From Pandoraea eparura (GTDB taxonomy: Bacteria > Pseudomonadota > Gammaproteobacteria > Burkholderiales > Burkholderiaceae), in NCBI RefSeq assembly GCF_902459725.1, contig NZ_CABPSH010000003.1, forward strand, positions 1 through 64,000: a stretch of DNA of 64,000 nt. Reading direction: 5' to 3'. The position numbers were made by a program, and so were the translations under genes. Shown here piece after piece: positions 34,424 to 44,651 of the stretch (positions within the stretch are counted from its first letter, which is position 1; each line of letters opens with the position of its first letter). The notes under the pieces are model-generated. The model saw only the letters and a list, made by a program, of their open reading frames with translations, made no database searches and had not been told where the DNA came from.

Positions 34424-35422
34424 TTATCGAGCGGCGTCGCCCCAGCGGTAGGCGTGCGACGCTTCGTCGAGCTTCGCCTTGAGGTCGGGGTCAAGCGTGT
34501 AGTCGACAGTGCCGAGCGTCTCGGTCAATTGTTCGACGCGGCTCGCGCCGATGATCGCCGATGTGACGACCGGATTTGCCAGCACCCACGCGAGCGACAA
34601 CCGCGTGAGCGACTCCCCGGCGTCCTTCGCAATCCCCTTGAGCGTCTCGATGGTCTCGAACTCGCGCTCATGCCAATAGCGCTGCTGGTACGTGGCGCCC
34701 GCCTTGCCGACCGTCGCCGTGGTGAAGCGTCCTTCGCTGGGTGCGGCGTCGTGCCGATATTTGCCGGTCAGCAAACCGCCCGCGAGCGGGTTGTAGGGCA
34801 TGACCGCCAGACCTTCTTCATTGGCCAGCGGCAGCAGTTCGCGCTCGATCTGGCGGAACAGCAGGTTATAGCGCGGCTGCACGGACACGAAGCGCGCGAC
34901 GCGCCGCACGTCGGCGCGGCCTAGCGCCCGCGCCAGGCGATACGCGAGGTAGTTCGACACGCCAATGTAGCGGACCTTGCCCGACTTCACGATGGTGTCG
35001 AGCGCGTCGAGCGTTTCGTCGATTGGGGTGTCAGTGTCGTCGGAGTGCAATTGATACAGATCGACGTAGTCGGTACCCAGACGGCGCAGCGACGCATCGA
35101 TGGCATCCAGCAAGTGCTTGCGCGACGCCCCCTTGTCCCACGGCGACGGCCCCATCTGGCCACAGGCCTTGGTCGCGACGATGAACTGGTCGCGACGCCC
35201 CTTGAGCCAGCGGCCGACAATCTCCTCGGTACGCCCGGACAGCGAGGTGTCGGCGCCGAGCGGATAGACGTCGGCGATATCGATGAAGTTGACGCCCGCG
35301 TCGGCACAGCGGTCGAGAATCGCGTGGCTGGCGGCCTCGTCGGTTTGCAGACCGAACGTCATGGTCCCCAGGCACAGGCGGGAAACGCTCAGGCCGGTGC
35401 GGCCGAATTTCGTGTATTGCAC
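34424..35422 (-). CDS. Aldo/keto reductase
   Basis: 332 residues from a GTG at 35422, with GGGAG 5 bases upstream; the frame beyond it is not family-like. N-terminus QYTKFGRTGLSVSRLCLGTMTFG is typical of the family. The catalytic tetrad is visible: Asp and Tyr in FIDIADVYPLG, Lys in IVATKACG, His in YQLHSDD. NADPH-dependent reduction of carbonyls or oxidation of alcohols; substrate unknown. It is probably monocistronic, ending at a strong terminator. Confidence 0.9.
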   Translation of the reverse strand: MQYTKFGRTGLSVSRLCLGTMTFGLQTDEAASHAILDRCADAGVNFIDIADVYPLGADTSLSGRTEEIVGRWLKGRRDQFIVATKACGQMGPSPWDKGASRKHLLDAIDASLRRLGTDYVDLYQLHSDDTDTPIDETLDALDTIVKSGKVRYIGVSNYLAYRLARALGRADVRRVARFVSVQPRYNLLFRQIERELLPLANEEGLAVMPYNPLAGGLLTGKYRHDAAPSEGRFTTATVGKAGATYQQRYWHEREFETIETLKGIAKDAGESLTRLSLAWVLANPVVTSAIIGASRVEQLTETLGTVDYTLDPDLKAKLDEASHAYRWGDAAR

Positions 35423-35491
35423 GGTAACTCCCGGAAGTTTCGGTTCAAGCGATAGCGAACAACCCTCGCGGACAACAATCGCGCACGACGA

Positions 35492-35516
35492 CCGCGGGCC
35501 GCGGGCCGCGGGCCGC
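35492..35516. repeat. 7-bp tandem repeat ccgcggg, 3.6 copies
   Basis: Three exact copies (35492-35512) plus ccgc. It lies in the 189-bp gap between bcsG and the aldo/keto reductase gene, about 70 bp upstream of the latter's start. Confidence 0.8.
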
Positions 35517-35611
35517 ATTACCCGCGCTCGCGGGCAAGAGCGCACAGTATGCGCGATTCCGGGAAAACGCGTGCGCGGGCCTGTGGGTGGATTCGGCGCG
35601 GGTTCGGCACA

Positions 35612-37246
35612 CTACTCCATCGATTTCAGATCCACCCAGACGCCGTCCGGGCCACGAATGAGCGTCTTGCCGCCGTACTTCATGACGGTGGTCTTCTCGT
35701 TCGCCGACACGAAGGCCGTCGGCGGCAGATCGGTCGCATACGACGCCAGATCGGGCGTTCCCGCGAACGGGTTGCTGGCAATCAAATGCGAGACGAGCGT
35801 CATCAGCGCCAGATAGCTCGTGGGCGTGGAAATCGTGACGGGCGTGCCGTGCGCGGCCGCCGCCCCATTGCCGAAGCCGACCAGCTTGACGGCCACCGGC
35901 ACATGCGTGATCTCGGGCAGCGGCACTTCGCGCATGCCCGAGATCTGCAGTTTGCTTCCCCGCAGCGCGGCGCCATGTTCAGGCACGAACACCACGACCG
36001 CCTTGCGGCCCGAGCGAGCGATGGTGTCGATGAACTGACCGAAGTCGTCGAACATCGCCTTCACGCGAATCGGATAGCTCTGCGCACTCGACAGCCGCGA
36101 GCCTTCGAGACGATTGCCATCGTGCAGCGAGATGGTGTTGTAGTACAGCGCGACGCGTTTGTCCGGCAAGGCCATGCGCTGCTGCCACCACGATTGCAGC
36201 ACATCGCCATCCGAGTGGATCGCGGTTTCGTCGAACGCGCGCATGGCCACGCGTGTGTGCGTGTTGTCGAATGGCGTGATGCCCTGCACGTTGAAGTTCT
36301 GCTGAACCTCCTGCATGAAGTTGTCGAAATGCCCGTCATGGTTCATCGCGAGCGACGGCGTAAAGCCGAGCTGCTTCAGGTCGCTCATGACGTAGCACTG
36401 CGGGCCGACGGGATCGTAAAGCGCCTTGTGGGTCGGCTGGCCGCAGCCGGCGCGCAGCACGCGAATGGCGGCCGGACCGCTATAGCTCGCCGCCGAGTTG
36501 AAGTTCTTGAAGAGGAAGTCGAAGCGCGAGAGCAGCGGCAGGTTGGCAAGGTTGTCGGCGTCGAGATCGTCCTGTGCGAGCGAACAGATGTGCAGGAAGA
36601 TGATGTCGAAGTCAGGGCCGGCCCCGACCTGCGCCGGCATCGGCACGGCGCGCTTCAGTTCGCGGGTGTAAAAGCCGTCGAGCGCGGCGTCCGGACTCGC
36701 GGCCAACGGCACCTCGCCGTCGCCCGACACGAATTCGCCCTCGCCCGCCACCGCGCCGCCCTCGCTCGCTGCCGCGACGGACGCGACGGCCGCAGTATCG
36801 CTCTGCGCCGCGACCACCGGCGCGACCGCCACCAACGTGCCGACGCGCAGCACGCCGGGCACGATCAGCAGGGCAAGCACCACAAACGTCGTTACGCGCA
36901 CCCACCGGTTCACGATCCAGTAGGCCAGCAGCAGGATCGCGAACCCCAACCAGAAACGCGACGGCACGAAGCGACCGAGCAGTTCGATCAGGTACGAGAC
37001 GCGGAACTGGAGCAGTTCGGGCAACTGCTCGATAAACCGGCCGAACGGCGGCAGGTTCGAATCGTAATAAAGCAACGCCGCGCCCGCCGCAAGCGCCAGC
37101 ATCTGTCGCGCAACCCGGGCCCAGCGCGGTCGCAGCCGAACCGCCAGCAGCAGCGCGAAGAGAAAGTTCGGCAGCACGTGAAAGCCAATGATGCCGGCCC
37201 ACAGCAGCAGCAGCTTCACGATGAAATAGAGGTTCCAGATGCCCAT
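35612..37246 (-). CDS. bcsG: Cellulose biosynthesis protein BcsG (phosphoethanolamine transferase)
   Basis: 544 residues. The N-terminal 150 or so residues hold about five membrane segments (from VKLLLLWAGIIGFHVLPNF to VTTFVVLALLIVPGVL). The C-terminal part is a periplasmic alkaline-phosphatase-fold domain, with DIIFLHICSLAQDDLDADN, SYSGPAAIRVLRAGCGQPTH and the late VVFVPEHGAALRG metal-binding block. In E. coli, BcsG adds phosphoethanolamine to cellulose. Here it is the last gene of the bcs operon, 12 bp after bcsA. BcsE and BcsF, its usual companions, are not seen. Confidence 0.9.
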   Translation of the reverse strand: MGIWNLYFIVKLLLLWAGIIGFHVLPNFLFALLLAVRLRPRWARVARQMLALAAGAALLYYDSNLPPFGRFIEQLPELLQFRVSYLIELLGRFVPSRFWLGFAILLLAYWIVNRWVRVTTFVVLALLIVPGVLRVGTLVAVAPVVAAQSDTAAVASVAAASEGGAVAGEGEFVSGDGEVPLAASPDAALDGFYTRELKRAVPMPAQVGAGPDFDIIFLHICSLAQDDLDADNLANLPLLSRFDFLFKNFNSAASYSGPAAIRVLRAGCGQPTHKALYDPVGPQCYVMSDLKQLGFTPSLAMNHDGHFDNFMQEVQQNFNVQGITPFDNTHTRVAMRAFDETAIHSDGDVLQSWWQQRMALPDKRVALYYNTISLHDGNRLEGSRLSSAQSYPIRVKAMFDDFGQFIDTIARSGRKAVVVFVPEHGAALRGSKLQISGMREVPLPEITHVPVAVKLVGFGNGAAAAHGTPVTISTPTSYLALMTLVSHLIASNPFAGTPDLASYATDLPPTAFVSANEKTTVMKYGGKTLIRGPDGVWVDLKSME

Positions 37247-37258
37247 CGTATGCGTTCC

Positions 37259-39937
37259 TCAGTGCCGGGTTTGCCCGGCTGACGTCTGGCGCGCGCCGCG
37301 CAGGCGATGCTGCCAACGCGTCACGAGTTTGCCCAGCAAGTAGTTCGCCAACACCTGATAGCCGCGCAGGCCCATCGCCAGCATCTCGAAGAGCGCCTTG
37401 ATCGGCTCGTCCCGGGCACGCTCCACATCCCAGTCGCGCCAGGCATCGGCGCGTCCGAACGTGAATTGCACGAGATGTTTCTCCTGCGCCACCGTGAGCG
37501 GCATGAACGAGAGAAACAGCGCCTGATTGCGCACCCCGACCACGCGCACCGGAAAGCCATATTCCGTGGCGCCGCGCGCGAGTGCGACCTGCGCCTCGGT
37601 GCCCTCGCGCAACGCGAGCGGCACCGGCAATTGCAGCGCCAGGCCGCCGCCCGAGAAGTCGCGCGTGTGGCACGCCATCGCGCGCCCGTCCGGCAGATAC
37701 AGCGTGGCGGGCATGCGCATCGACACCCGATGCGTGCGGCGCACCTGCCGCACCTCGGTCGCCACGGCCACCGCCGCGCCCAGCACCGCCAGATTGAACG
37801 TCACCCACGCCACGTTGAAGATCAACGCGCCCATCTCATGCGCCGGTCCGTAGAGGTAGCGCAAGACGCCCGCCAGGAAGCCCAGGACATTGAATCCGAG
37901 CAGCACCAGATACGGCTTCGAGATGTTCCAGTTGAAGAAGCTCTGCTCGATCAGGCCACCCTTGGCCGTCACGTTGAATTTGCCGTACCGCGGGTTGATG
38001 AACGCTACCGTCGTGGGCAGCGCCACATACCACGCCAGCACGGCTTCATAGACATCCGACCAGAACGAATGGCGATACTTGCCCTGGATGCGTGAATTGG
38101 CGATGTTCGCGTGGGCGATGTGCGGCAACACGTAGGCACAAATGCTCAGGGCCGCCGCCTGCACGATATGCAACCCGAAGAACAGATAAGCGATCGGCGC
38201 GAGCAGGAAGATGATGCGCGGAATGCCGTAGAAGAAATGCAGCATGCCGTTCGCGTAACAGATACGCTGACCGAACTTCAGGCCGCGCCCGAAGAGCGGG
38301 TTGTCGACGCGGAAAATCTGCGCCATGCCGCGCGCCCAGCGGATGCGCTGGCCCACGTGACTCGAGAGCGATTCGGTCGCGAGCCCCGCCGCCTGTACCA
38401 CCTTCAGGTACACGGTGTTCCAGCCGCGACGGTGCATCTTGAGCGCCGTGTGCGCGTCTTCCGTCACCGTTTCGACGGCGACACCCCCGACTTCGTCGAG
38501 TGCCGTACGGCGCAACACGGCGCAGGAGCCGCAGAAGAACGAGGCATTCCAGAAGTCGTTGCCGTCCTGCACGATGCCGTAGAACAGGCGCCCTTCGTTG
38601 GGCACCGCCCCGCGCGTGGCGAGGTTGCGCTCGAACGGATCGTCGGAGAAGAAGTGGTGCGGCGTTTGTACGAGCGAGCAGCGCGGGTCCTTGAGAAAGG
38701 CGCCCATCGTCGTCTGCAGAAACGAGCGCACGGGAATGTGATCGCAGTCGAAGATGGCGACGAACTCGCCGTGCGTCTTGCCCAGCGCATGGTTGATGTT
38801 GCCGGCCTTGGCATGCCGGTTGTCGGGGCGCGTGAGGTAATGCACCCCGGCGAGCGCGGCGAATTCGCGCATCTCGTCGCGACGTCCGTCATCGAGCAGG
38901 TAGATGTTGAGCTTCTCCGGCGGCCAGTCGATGCCGCAGGCGGCATAGACGGTCGGGCGCACCACATCGAGGCCCTCGTTGTACGTGGGGATATAGACAT
39001 CGACGCTGGGCCACTGACTCGAATCGGGCGGCAGCGGTGTGATGCGGCGCTGCAACGGCCAGACCGTCTGTATGTAGCCGAACAGCAGGATCAGCCACGT
39101 GTACATCTCGGCGGCCACCAGCGTATAGCCAAACGCCGCCTCGGCCAACGTGTCGAACGCCAGCGACTGCGTGAGTCGCCACCATACATAGCGGATCGTC
39201 GAAATCAGCGACAGACCGATCAGCACGAGTACCGAATACTGGCTGTCGAGCCGGCGGAACACCAGCGCCAGCGTGAGTGTGCAGATCGAGAACAGCAACT
39301 GCTCGAACGGCTCGAACGGTGTCGTCACGATCCAGAACACACCGATCAGACCGAGCAGCGCAACGATGGCCGATGTCACGCGCCACTGCATCACGCGCTC
39401 GAGTTGCGCGTCGAAGCGATGGGCGAGTTGCGCGGGCGTGTCGGGCGGAATGCCGAAGAGCGTCTGCACCAGCCAAAGGCGCGCGCGTTCGTTGTTGTTG
39501 CACAACGCCGTCCACAGCACATAGGGCGGAAATGCCGGACGCCGATCGGCGCGGCGCCAAAACAGCGCCCACACGATCTGACCGAAGCCCGCATCGGCCG
39601 GCACATCGAGCCGCTGCGTGACACGCGCGTTGATCCACGCCAGCGCACGCGCGGGATAGTCGGGGCGTCCGGCGCGCGGCGGATGAAACAGAATGCGCAG
39701 CCACCAGTCGCGCCACTGGTCCAGCCGATGAACGTCGAGCCGCATCGCCAGCCGCGTCACGGCGTGGTCGCTGGCCTGCGCGACCCAGCGCTGGTGACGG
39801 GGCGAGCGCAAGGTCGCGGCCAGCATCCATTGCAACAGTCCCGGCGGGCGTCCGTCCGCGCGCGGTGGCACCGCGAGCCGCACAACGAGAATCTCGCCGC
39901 CTAGCCGGCAGAGGGAGCGCAGTGCGTCGCGGATCAT
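37259..39937 (-). CDS. bcsA: Cellulose synthase catalytic subunit BcsA
   Basis: 892 residues from the ATG at 39937 (GGGAG before it; ATGA overlap with bcsQ). The upstream open frame is antisense-like. After a long N-terminal region and membrane segments comes the GT2 domain with all signature parts: DDG (349-351), DCD (397-399), TED (492-494) and QRIRW (530-534). A C-terminal PilZ domain has RRTHR (733-737) and DFSGGG (760-765), so c-di-GMP should activate it. It polymerises UDP-glucose and translocates the chain. Unusually, bcsB is not adjacent but lies four genes upstream. Confidence 0.96.
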   Translation of the reverse strand: MIRDALRSLCRLGGEILVVRLAVPPRADGRPPGLLQWMLAATLRSPRHQRWVAQASDHAVTRLAMRLDVHRLDQWRDWWLRILFHPPRAGRPDYPARALAWINARVTQRLDVPADAGFGQIVWALFWRRADRRPAFPPYVLWTALCNNNERARLWLVQTLFGIPPDTPAQLAHRFDAQLERVMQWRVTSAIVALLGLIGVFWIVTTPFEPFEQLLFSICTLTLALVFRRLDSQYSVLVLIGLSLISTIRYVWWRLTQSLAFDTLAEAAFGYTLVAAEMYTWLILLFGYIQTVWPLQRRITPLPPDSSQWPSVDVYIPTYNEGLDVVRPTVYAACGIDWPPEKLNIYLLDDGRRDEMREFAALAGVHYLTRPDNRHAKAGNINHALGKTHGEFVAIFDCDHIPVRSFLQTTMGAFLKDPRCSLVQTPHHFFSDDPFERNLATRGAVPNEGRLFYGIVQDGNDFWNASFFCGSCAVLRRTALDEVGGVAVETVTEDAHTALKMHRRGWNTVYLKVVQAAGLATESLSSHVGQRIRWARGMAQIFRVDNPLFGRGLKFGQRICYANGMLHFFYGIPRIIFLLAPIAYLFFGLHIVQAAALSICAYVLPHIAHANIANSRIQGKYRHSFWSDVYEAVLAWYVALPTTVAFINPRYGKFNVTAKGGLIEQSFFNWNISKPYLVLLGFNVLGFLAGVLRYLYGPAHEMGALIFNVAWVTFNLAVLGAAVAVATEVRQVRRTHRVSMRMPATLYLPDGRAMACHTRDFSGGGLALQLPVPLALREGTEAQVALARGATEYGFPVRVVGVRNQALFLSFMPLTVAQEKHLVQFTFGRADAWRDWDVERARDEPIKALFEMLAMGLRGYQVLANYLLGKLVTRWQHRLRGARQTSAGQTRH

Positions 39938-40704
39938 GCGCGGCTCCCGGTGTCGGGCATCGCATCTTGCAACGTCGTCGCGTGCAGCAACCACGCCACC
40001 AGTTGTGTGACATCGAGCGCAGCCTGCGAGCCCTGCCCCGCGCTGCCCAGCGGCTGACCACTCGCCGCCGCCGTGCCGATCGCGTCGTCGCGATGAAGGC
40101 GCAACGGCAAGACGGCGTCGCCTGCGCGCGCCTGGATCAGGTGGAGGAGATCGTTGTTGAGCGGCGAGTTGCCCGCCGCGAGATTCGGCACGATCTGCGC
40201 GCGCCCCGCGCATGCCGCGATCAGGTCCGGCAGCGTAACGTAACCCGTCGTCGTCACGGGCACCACGCCAAGAACGAAGTCGGCCTCCGCCACGGCCGCC
40301 TGCGCGATGACATCGGGCAAGCGCTGGGTGTCGATGAAAACGCGGGCGCCGTCGGGCAAGCCGAGCGCGTCGAGCTGACGGCGCAGCCCCCCGGTGTCCT
40401 GACGCAGCCACTCGCCGATGGCGCGAAGACTCGCCGCTTCGCTGCGGCCGGCAGGCAGCAACGGCACGTGCGCCGGCGTCTCACACAACACACTATTCCA
40501 GCCGTCCGGCGCGACACTTGCCGACAGTACACCTGCCGCGCAAGTCTCGCGAAGGCCAAGCAGCACGCCAATGCTGTTTTGCGAATCGAGTTCGAGCACG
40601 GCGACCGGATGCGACGCCTGCGCCAGCGACGCCGCCAGATGGGCCGTTACGGTACTGCGCCCGGCGCCACCGGCGCTGGACACGACGGCAATGAGGGTCA
40701 ACAT
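39934..40704 (-). CDS. bcsQ: Cellulose biosynthesis protein BcsQ (MinD/ParA-like)
   Basis: 256 residues; AAGGAGG lies 5 bases before the ATG. The N-terminus follows the MinD/ParA pattern, but the deviant Walker A is AGGAGRST: both signature lysines of KGGxGKT are replaced. BcsQ of E. coli also has a degenerate loop, so this is probably the BcsQ form. Other family blocks remain (VAVLELDSQNSIGVLLG, VFIDTQRLPDV). BcsQ helps localise the synthase at a cell pole and acts with BcsR. Here it couples to bcsA by overlapping stop/start and follows bcsC by 80 bp. Confidence 0.8.
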   Translation of the reverse strand: MLTLIAVVSSAGGAGRSTVTAHLAASLAQASHPVAVLELDSQNSIGVLLGLRETCAAGVLSASVAPDGWNSVLCETPAHVPLLPAGRSEAASLRAIGEWLRQDTGGLRRQLDALGLPDGARVFIDTQRLPDVIAQAAVAEADFVLGVVPVTTTGYVTLPDLIAACAGRAQIVPNLAAGNSPLNNDLLHLIQARAGDAVLPLRLHRDDAIGTAAASGQPLGSAGQGSQAALDVTQLVAWLLHATTLQDAMPDTGSRA

Positions 40705-40784
40705 GCGCCCTCCTTCCCGGCCTGAACTTCCGCCATGCGCGACAAGACAGCGACAAAAGCGAGATCAATGCAAGCGCACATGGG

Positions 40785-43700
40785 TCAATAACTCCAGATC
40801 GGGCGAACCGGCGACGGCGGCATCGGCACATCACCGCGACGGGCATCAAAGTGATACCGCAGATAGACGAGGAAACGATTCGGCGCGTAATAGTCCGAAC
40901 GCTCGAACTGCGCCTGCGCGCCGATCACCCAATGGCGGTTGATCCAGTACTCGGCCCGCCCGAGCAGCGAGAAGCCCACGCCGAAGCCACCGCCCGAGCC
41001 GTACGTCAAATTGCCGCTGGCGGCTTGCAGCGCGCCGTCGGTCGGAAAGTACGGCATCGCCTTCTCCTGACTCTGCGAGACGGACACCGACCCGCGCAGG
41101 TAGTACGACCAGCGTTGCGCGCGGCCGTACCATTCCAGCGGCAACGTCAGCGACACGTAGGTTTGCGGGCTGTAATACCCGCCGTGGCCATAGGTGTAGA
41201 AGCGTTCGTTCTGCACAAAGCTGTCGAAGAACAACGTGAGGCCAGTGTTCACGCGCATGTCGCGTCGGTAGATGAGCGGCAGGTCGACGCCGGCGCGCGC
41301 CGATACCTCCGAGTTGTTGAGCACATTCTCGCCCGTGAGCCGCGCCACGCTCGCTTCGCCGAAGATGCCCCACTTGGGAAAGTCGCGAGACGCGTGGAAC
41401 GTAAGCGCATCGCGCCGCACACCGCCCCATTTGCCGTCGCCGAAGATCTCGGGCAACGGCAGGGATGCCCCGGCGTACGACACCATGCTGCCTGTCATCG
41501 GGCGACGCGACGCATCGACCCAGTAGTCGTAGCGGCCGAGGTTGCCGAACAGGCGCACGCCGCCGGTCACATAGGAGATCGGAAATCCTACCGGCGTATG
41601 ACCGATGTCCGCCCGGATCCAGTCGTTCTCGTAGCCGAGCATGAGCGCCTGCCCGTGTGCCTTCTGACGCTTCGTGCCGTAATCGCCCTGCACGCCAGGA
41701 TTGGCGGCCCGGAACGCGGCGACATTGAGCAGCGGCAGCGTGCCGAACTCGGACGTGCCGTTGAGCGGCAAGTCGCCCGAGTCGGCACTGACGTAATCTG
41801 TCTGGGCGAACACGTGAGCGTCATAGCCGACGGCGTACTGGCCGTATAGGGGCACGGCGCGGGCGTTGAACATCGAGATGCCGCCATCGCCCTTCTTCTC
41901 GTCGATTTCGTACCCCGCCGCGACATAGCTGTTACGGCGCGCTTGCAACGAATCGATGGCCGACTCGGCCGACGTCATGCCGTCGTAGCCGGGCAGCGCG
42001 CCCTGCACGATTTCCTCCTTGCGCGCCTGGTCATACCATCCCTTCGCTTCTTGGTAACGACGCTGCGACTGCGCAATGCGCCCGCGTTGCACGGTCACGG
42101 CCGGCGTATCGGGGAATTGAACGCGCAGCTTGTCGTTCAGGGCGATGGCTTCGTCAAAGCGTCGCATCGCGGTGAGCCGCCGCACGGCGGCGAGTTGTGT
42201 CCAGACGTCATCGGGTGGCGCCTCGGCCAGTGCGCGATCGAGTTCGCGGTTGGCGGCCGCGTCGTCCTGCATCTCGTAGAGCACGCGCACGAGCGACAGG
42301 CGCGCGTCCTGATCGTTCGGATCCTGCTGGAGTTGCGCTTGCGCGATCTTGCGCGCTTCGTCGAAGCGACGCTCGTCGAAATAGAGGTCGCCCAGCGACG
42401 AGAGCGCGCGTTTGTCGGGCGGTTGGCGCGAGAGCAACGGACCGAGCGTCTCGCGCGCGGTCTTGAAGTCGCCCAACGCCCGCGCGCGGTCGGCTTCGCG
42501 CAGGGCGAGACGATCCTGCAAATCCTGCCATTCGGCGCGCTGATTCGCGCCGAGCGTGGGCGGATCGATGCCCGCCAGGAACGTGCCGAGTTCGGTATCG
42601 CGTTCGGCCGTGTCGAGCAATTCCGCATAGCGCAGTTGTGCGTCCGGCTGCGGCTTGTCGGCGTGCGCCGCGAGCCAGTCGCGCATGAGCGCCAGCCCCG
42701 CCTCGGGCTGCCCTGCCGCCACGCGAGCACGCGCAACCTCACCGATCAGTTCCGGATCGTCGCCGGCCATCGCCAACGCGTCGGCATAGCGTCGCTCGCT
42801 CTGGGCGTCGTCGCCCGCGGCATGCGCTTCACGTGCCAGACGCGCCGTGTCGCGAATGGCAAGCGTCGTCTGCATGCGGCGGATCGACGGCGTGACGCTC
42901 GCGGCCGGAATTTGTGCAAGCGCGGCGCGGGCGCCGGCTTCGTCGTCGATCACGTTCAGATAGAGGGCCTGCGCGTACAGCATCTGCGCGCGGTCATCGG
43001 GCGATAGCGGCTGGCGCAAGCCTTCGGCCATCACGTCGCGACCGATCTGCGGCAGGCGCAGCTTCCGGTAGAGGCTGGCAAGCGAGTAGCGTGTCCAGGC
43101 GTTGCCCGGATCGAGCGTGACGGCACGTTCCAGTGCCGCGAGCGCCGGGCCGTTGTGACCTTGCGCCATCTCGCGCTCGGCGTCATCGGACAGGGCTGCC
43201 GCCTCGGCCTTGTCGAAGCGCGCCTTGTCCTGCGGAAAACGTTGCCGCAGATTGCCGAGCAGACTGGCCAGCTCGGCGCGGCGATGCTCACGCGAATACA
43301 ACGTGATCAGACCGCGCAATGCCGTGTCGTTGTCCGGCTCGATCTTGCGCGCCTGCTGGAAGAGTCGCTCGGCGTCGCTGTCACGCTTGTCGTCGAGCGC
43401 AATCTCGCCCAGCAATGCCAACCCGTCGGGATTGCGCGGATCGCTGGCCAGGGCGCTGCGCACGAGCCGGTCGGCCTCGGCGAGATGCCCGGCGTCGCGG
43501 GCATCGCGTGCCTCAGCCATCGTGCCCCAGAAGCGCGACGTCTGGAGCAGCGAACGCCACTTGCCCGCGTTCGCCGGATCCTTGCGAAGGGCCTCGGAAA
43601 ACAGCGCCTGCGCCGCCTTGTGATCGCCCTGACGCAACTTGCCCAGCCCCAGCGATCCGAGCAGTTCCCCGTCGTTGGGACGCTTGGCGCGCGCGGCGTC

Positions 43701-44651
43701 GAGCGAGCGCTGCGCGTCACTCAGCCGCCCCTGATCGAGCGCCTTGATGCCCGCCTGCCGCGCCTGGTACGCGGGGTCGTTGAGCATGCGCGTACGCGCC
43801 GCCTGTTGTGCGTTGAGCTTGTTGTACGCCGCGCGAATCTCGGTGTCGTTGGGCGAGAGCGCAAGATAGCGCTGATAGAGAGGCAGCCAGGCCAGATTGC
43901 CATCGGCCCGCGACAGGCCTTTCTGCCAGAGCGGCAGCAAGGCGTTCAGGTCGGCATCGGGCCGCGCGGCAAGTTCCGCCACCCTGCGCGTGCCCGCCAG
44001 GCGGCTCGCGGGGCGGTCGATCATCAGCTCGGCCAACGACTGCGACGCACGCGAGTCACCGGGCGAGTCCTTCGCGAGCGCGGCCAGTCCTCGTTGCGCC
44101 GCCGGCCACCCGTCAGTGGCATTGGCTTGTGCGCGAAAGTACTCGACGCCAAGATCGCCTCTGGGCGGGCCGTCGGGAAACAGTGCCTTGTATTCGGCGA
44201 ACGCCGCATCAGCCTGTCCGCTGCGCTGAAGCAGTCGCGCGCGCGCGATGCGGGATTTGTCGACAGTGTTCACCCGAATCACATCCGCCAGCGCTTTCGT
44301 GGCGGGAGCATTCGGATAGCGCGCGCGCAGCGTCTGCAACGCCTGGTTCGCCGGCTGCGGATGGTTCTCTTCGCTGTCGATCTGACCGAGTAGCGAAATC
44401 ACATCGGGCTGTTCCGGTTGCACGAGCAACGCCTTTTCCAGCGCAGCGCGGGCGAGATCGTTGCGATGACGGGCGTGCCAGAGCGTGGCGCTTGCGAGCA
44501 GACGACTCACATCACGATTCGCGGCCACGGCGTTCGGTTGGCCACCCGCGCTCGGGCCGGACGCGGCACGCGCGGGGACACCGCCCGCCGCCATCAGTAC
44601 GCAGGTCAGACACGCGGAGCGAATCAGCGTGTTGGGCAAGTCGCCTCCCAT
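40785..44651 (-). CDS. bcsC: Cellulose secretion protein BcsC (TPR plus outer-membrane barrel)
   Basis: 1288 residues. A signal peptide (about 1-29, ending ARA) is followed by some 900 residues of tetratricopeptide repeats (for example LAALERAVTLDPGNAWTRYS) and a C-terminal beta-barrel of about 330 residues. The barrel contains the family block YAVGYDAHVFAQTDYVSADSG and ends with an aromatic residue. It spans the periplasm and forms the outer-membrane pore for the glucan. Its ATG lies 28 bp inside the end of bcsZ. Confidence 0.95.
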   Translation of the reverse strand: MGGDLPNTLIRSACLTCVLMAAGGVPARAASGPSAGGQPNAVAANRDVSRLLASATLWHARHRNDLARAALEKALLVQPEQPDVISLLGQIDSEENHPQPANQALQTLRARYPNAPATKALADVIRVNTVDKSRIARARLLQRSGQADAAFAEYKALFPDGPPRGDLGVEYFRAQANATDGWPAAQRGLAALAKDSPGDSRASQSLAELMIDRPASRLAGTRRVAELAARPDADLNALLPLWQKGLSRADGNLAWLPLYQRYLALSPNDTEIRAAYNKLNAQQAARTRMLNDPAYQARQAGIKALDQGRLSDAQRSLDAARAKRPNDGELLGSLGLGKLRQGDHKAAQALFSEALRKDPANAGKWRSLLQTSRFWGTMAEARDARDAGHLAEADRLVRSALASDPRNPDGLALLGEIALDDKRDSDAERLFQQARKIEPDNDTALRGLITLYSREHRRAELASLLGNLRQRFPQDKARFDKAEAAALSDDAEREMAQGHNGPALAALERAVTLDPGNAWTRYSLASLYRKLRLPQIGRDVMAEGLRQPLSPDDRAQMLYAQALYLNVIDDEAGARAALAQIPAASVTPSIRRMQTTLAIRDTARLAREAHAAGDDAQSERRYADALAMAGDDPELIGEVARARVAAGQPEAGLALMRDWLAAHADKPQPDAQLRYAELLDTAERDTELGTFLAGIDPPTLGANQRAEWQDLQDRLALREADRARALGDFKTARETLGPLLSRQPPDKRALSSLGDLYFDERRFDEARKIAQAQLQQDPNDQDARLSLVRVLYEMQDDAAANRELDRALAEAPPDDVWTQLAAVRRLTAMRRFDEAIALNDKLRVQFPDTPAVTVQRGRIAQSQRRYQEAKGWYDQARKEEIVQGALPGYDGMTSAESAIDSLQARRNSYVAAGYEIDEKKGDGGISMFNARAVPLYGQYAVGYDAHVFAQTDYVSADSGDLPLNGTSEFGTLPLLNVAAFRAANPGVQGDYGTKRQKAHGQALMLGYENDWIRADIGHTPVGFPISYVTGGVRLFGNLGRYDYWVDASRRPMTGSMVSYAGASLPLPEIFGDGKWGGVRRDALTFHASRDFPKWGIFGEASVARLTGENVLNNSEVSARAGVDLPLIYRRDMRVNTGLTLFFDSFVQNERFYTYGHGGYYSPQTYVSLTLPLEWYGRAQRWSYYLRGSVSVSQSQEKAMPYFPTDGALQAASGNLTYGSGGGFGVGFSLLGRAEYWINRHWVIGAQAQFERSDYYAPNRFLVYLRYHFDARRGDVPMPPSPVRPIWSY

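Noticed and set aside
35549-37282. 577-codon plus-strand frame across bcsG
   Set aside because: Antisense shadow of bcsG.
38111-39904. Long open frame (597 codons) antisense to bcsA
   Set aside because: Low-complexity Arg/His/Glu composition, no family features, lies wholly inside bcsA.
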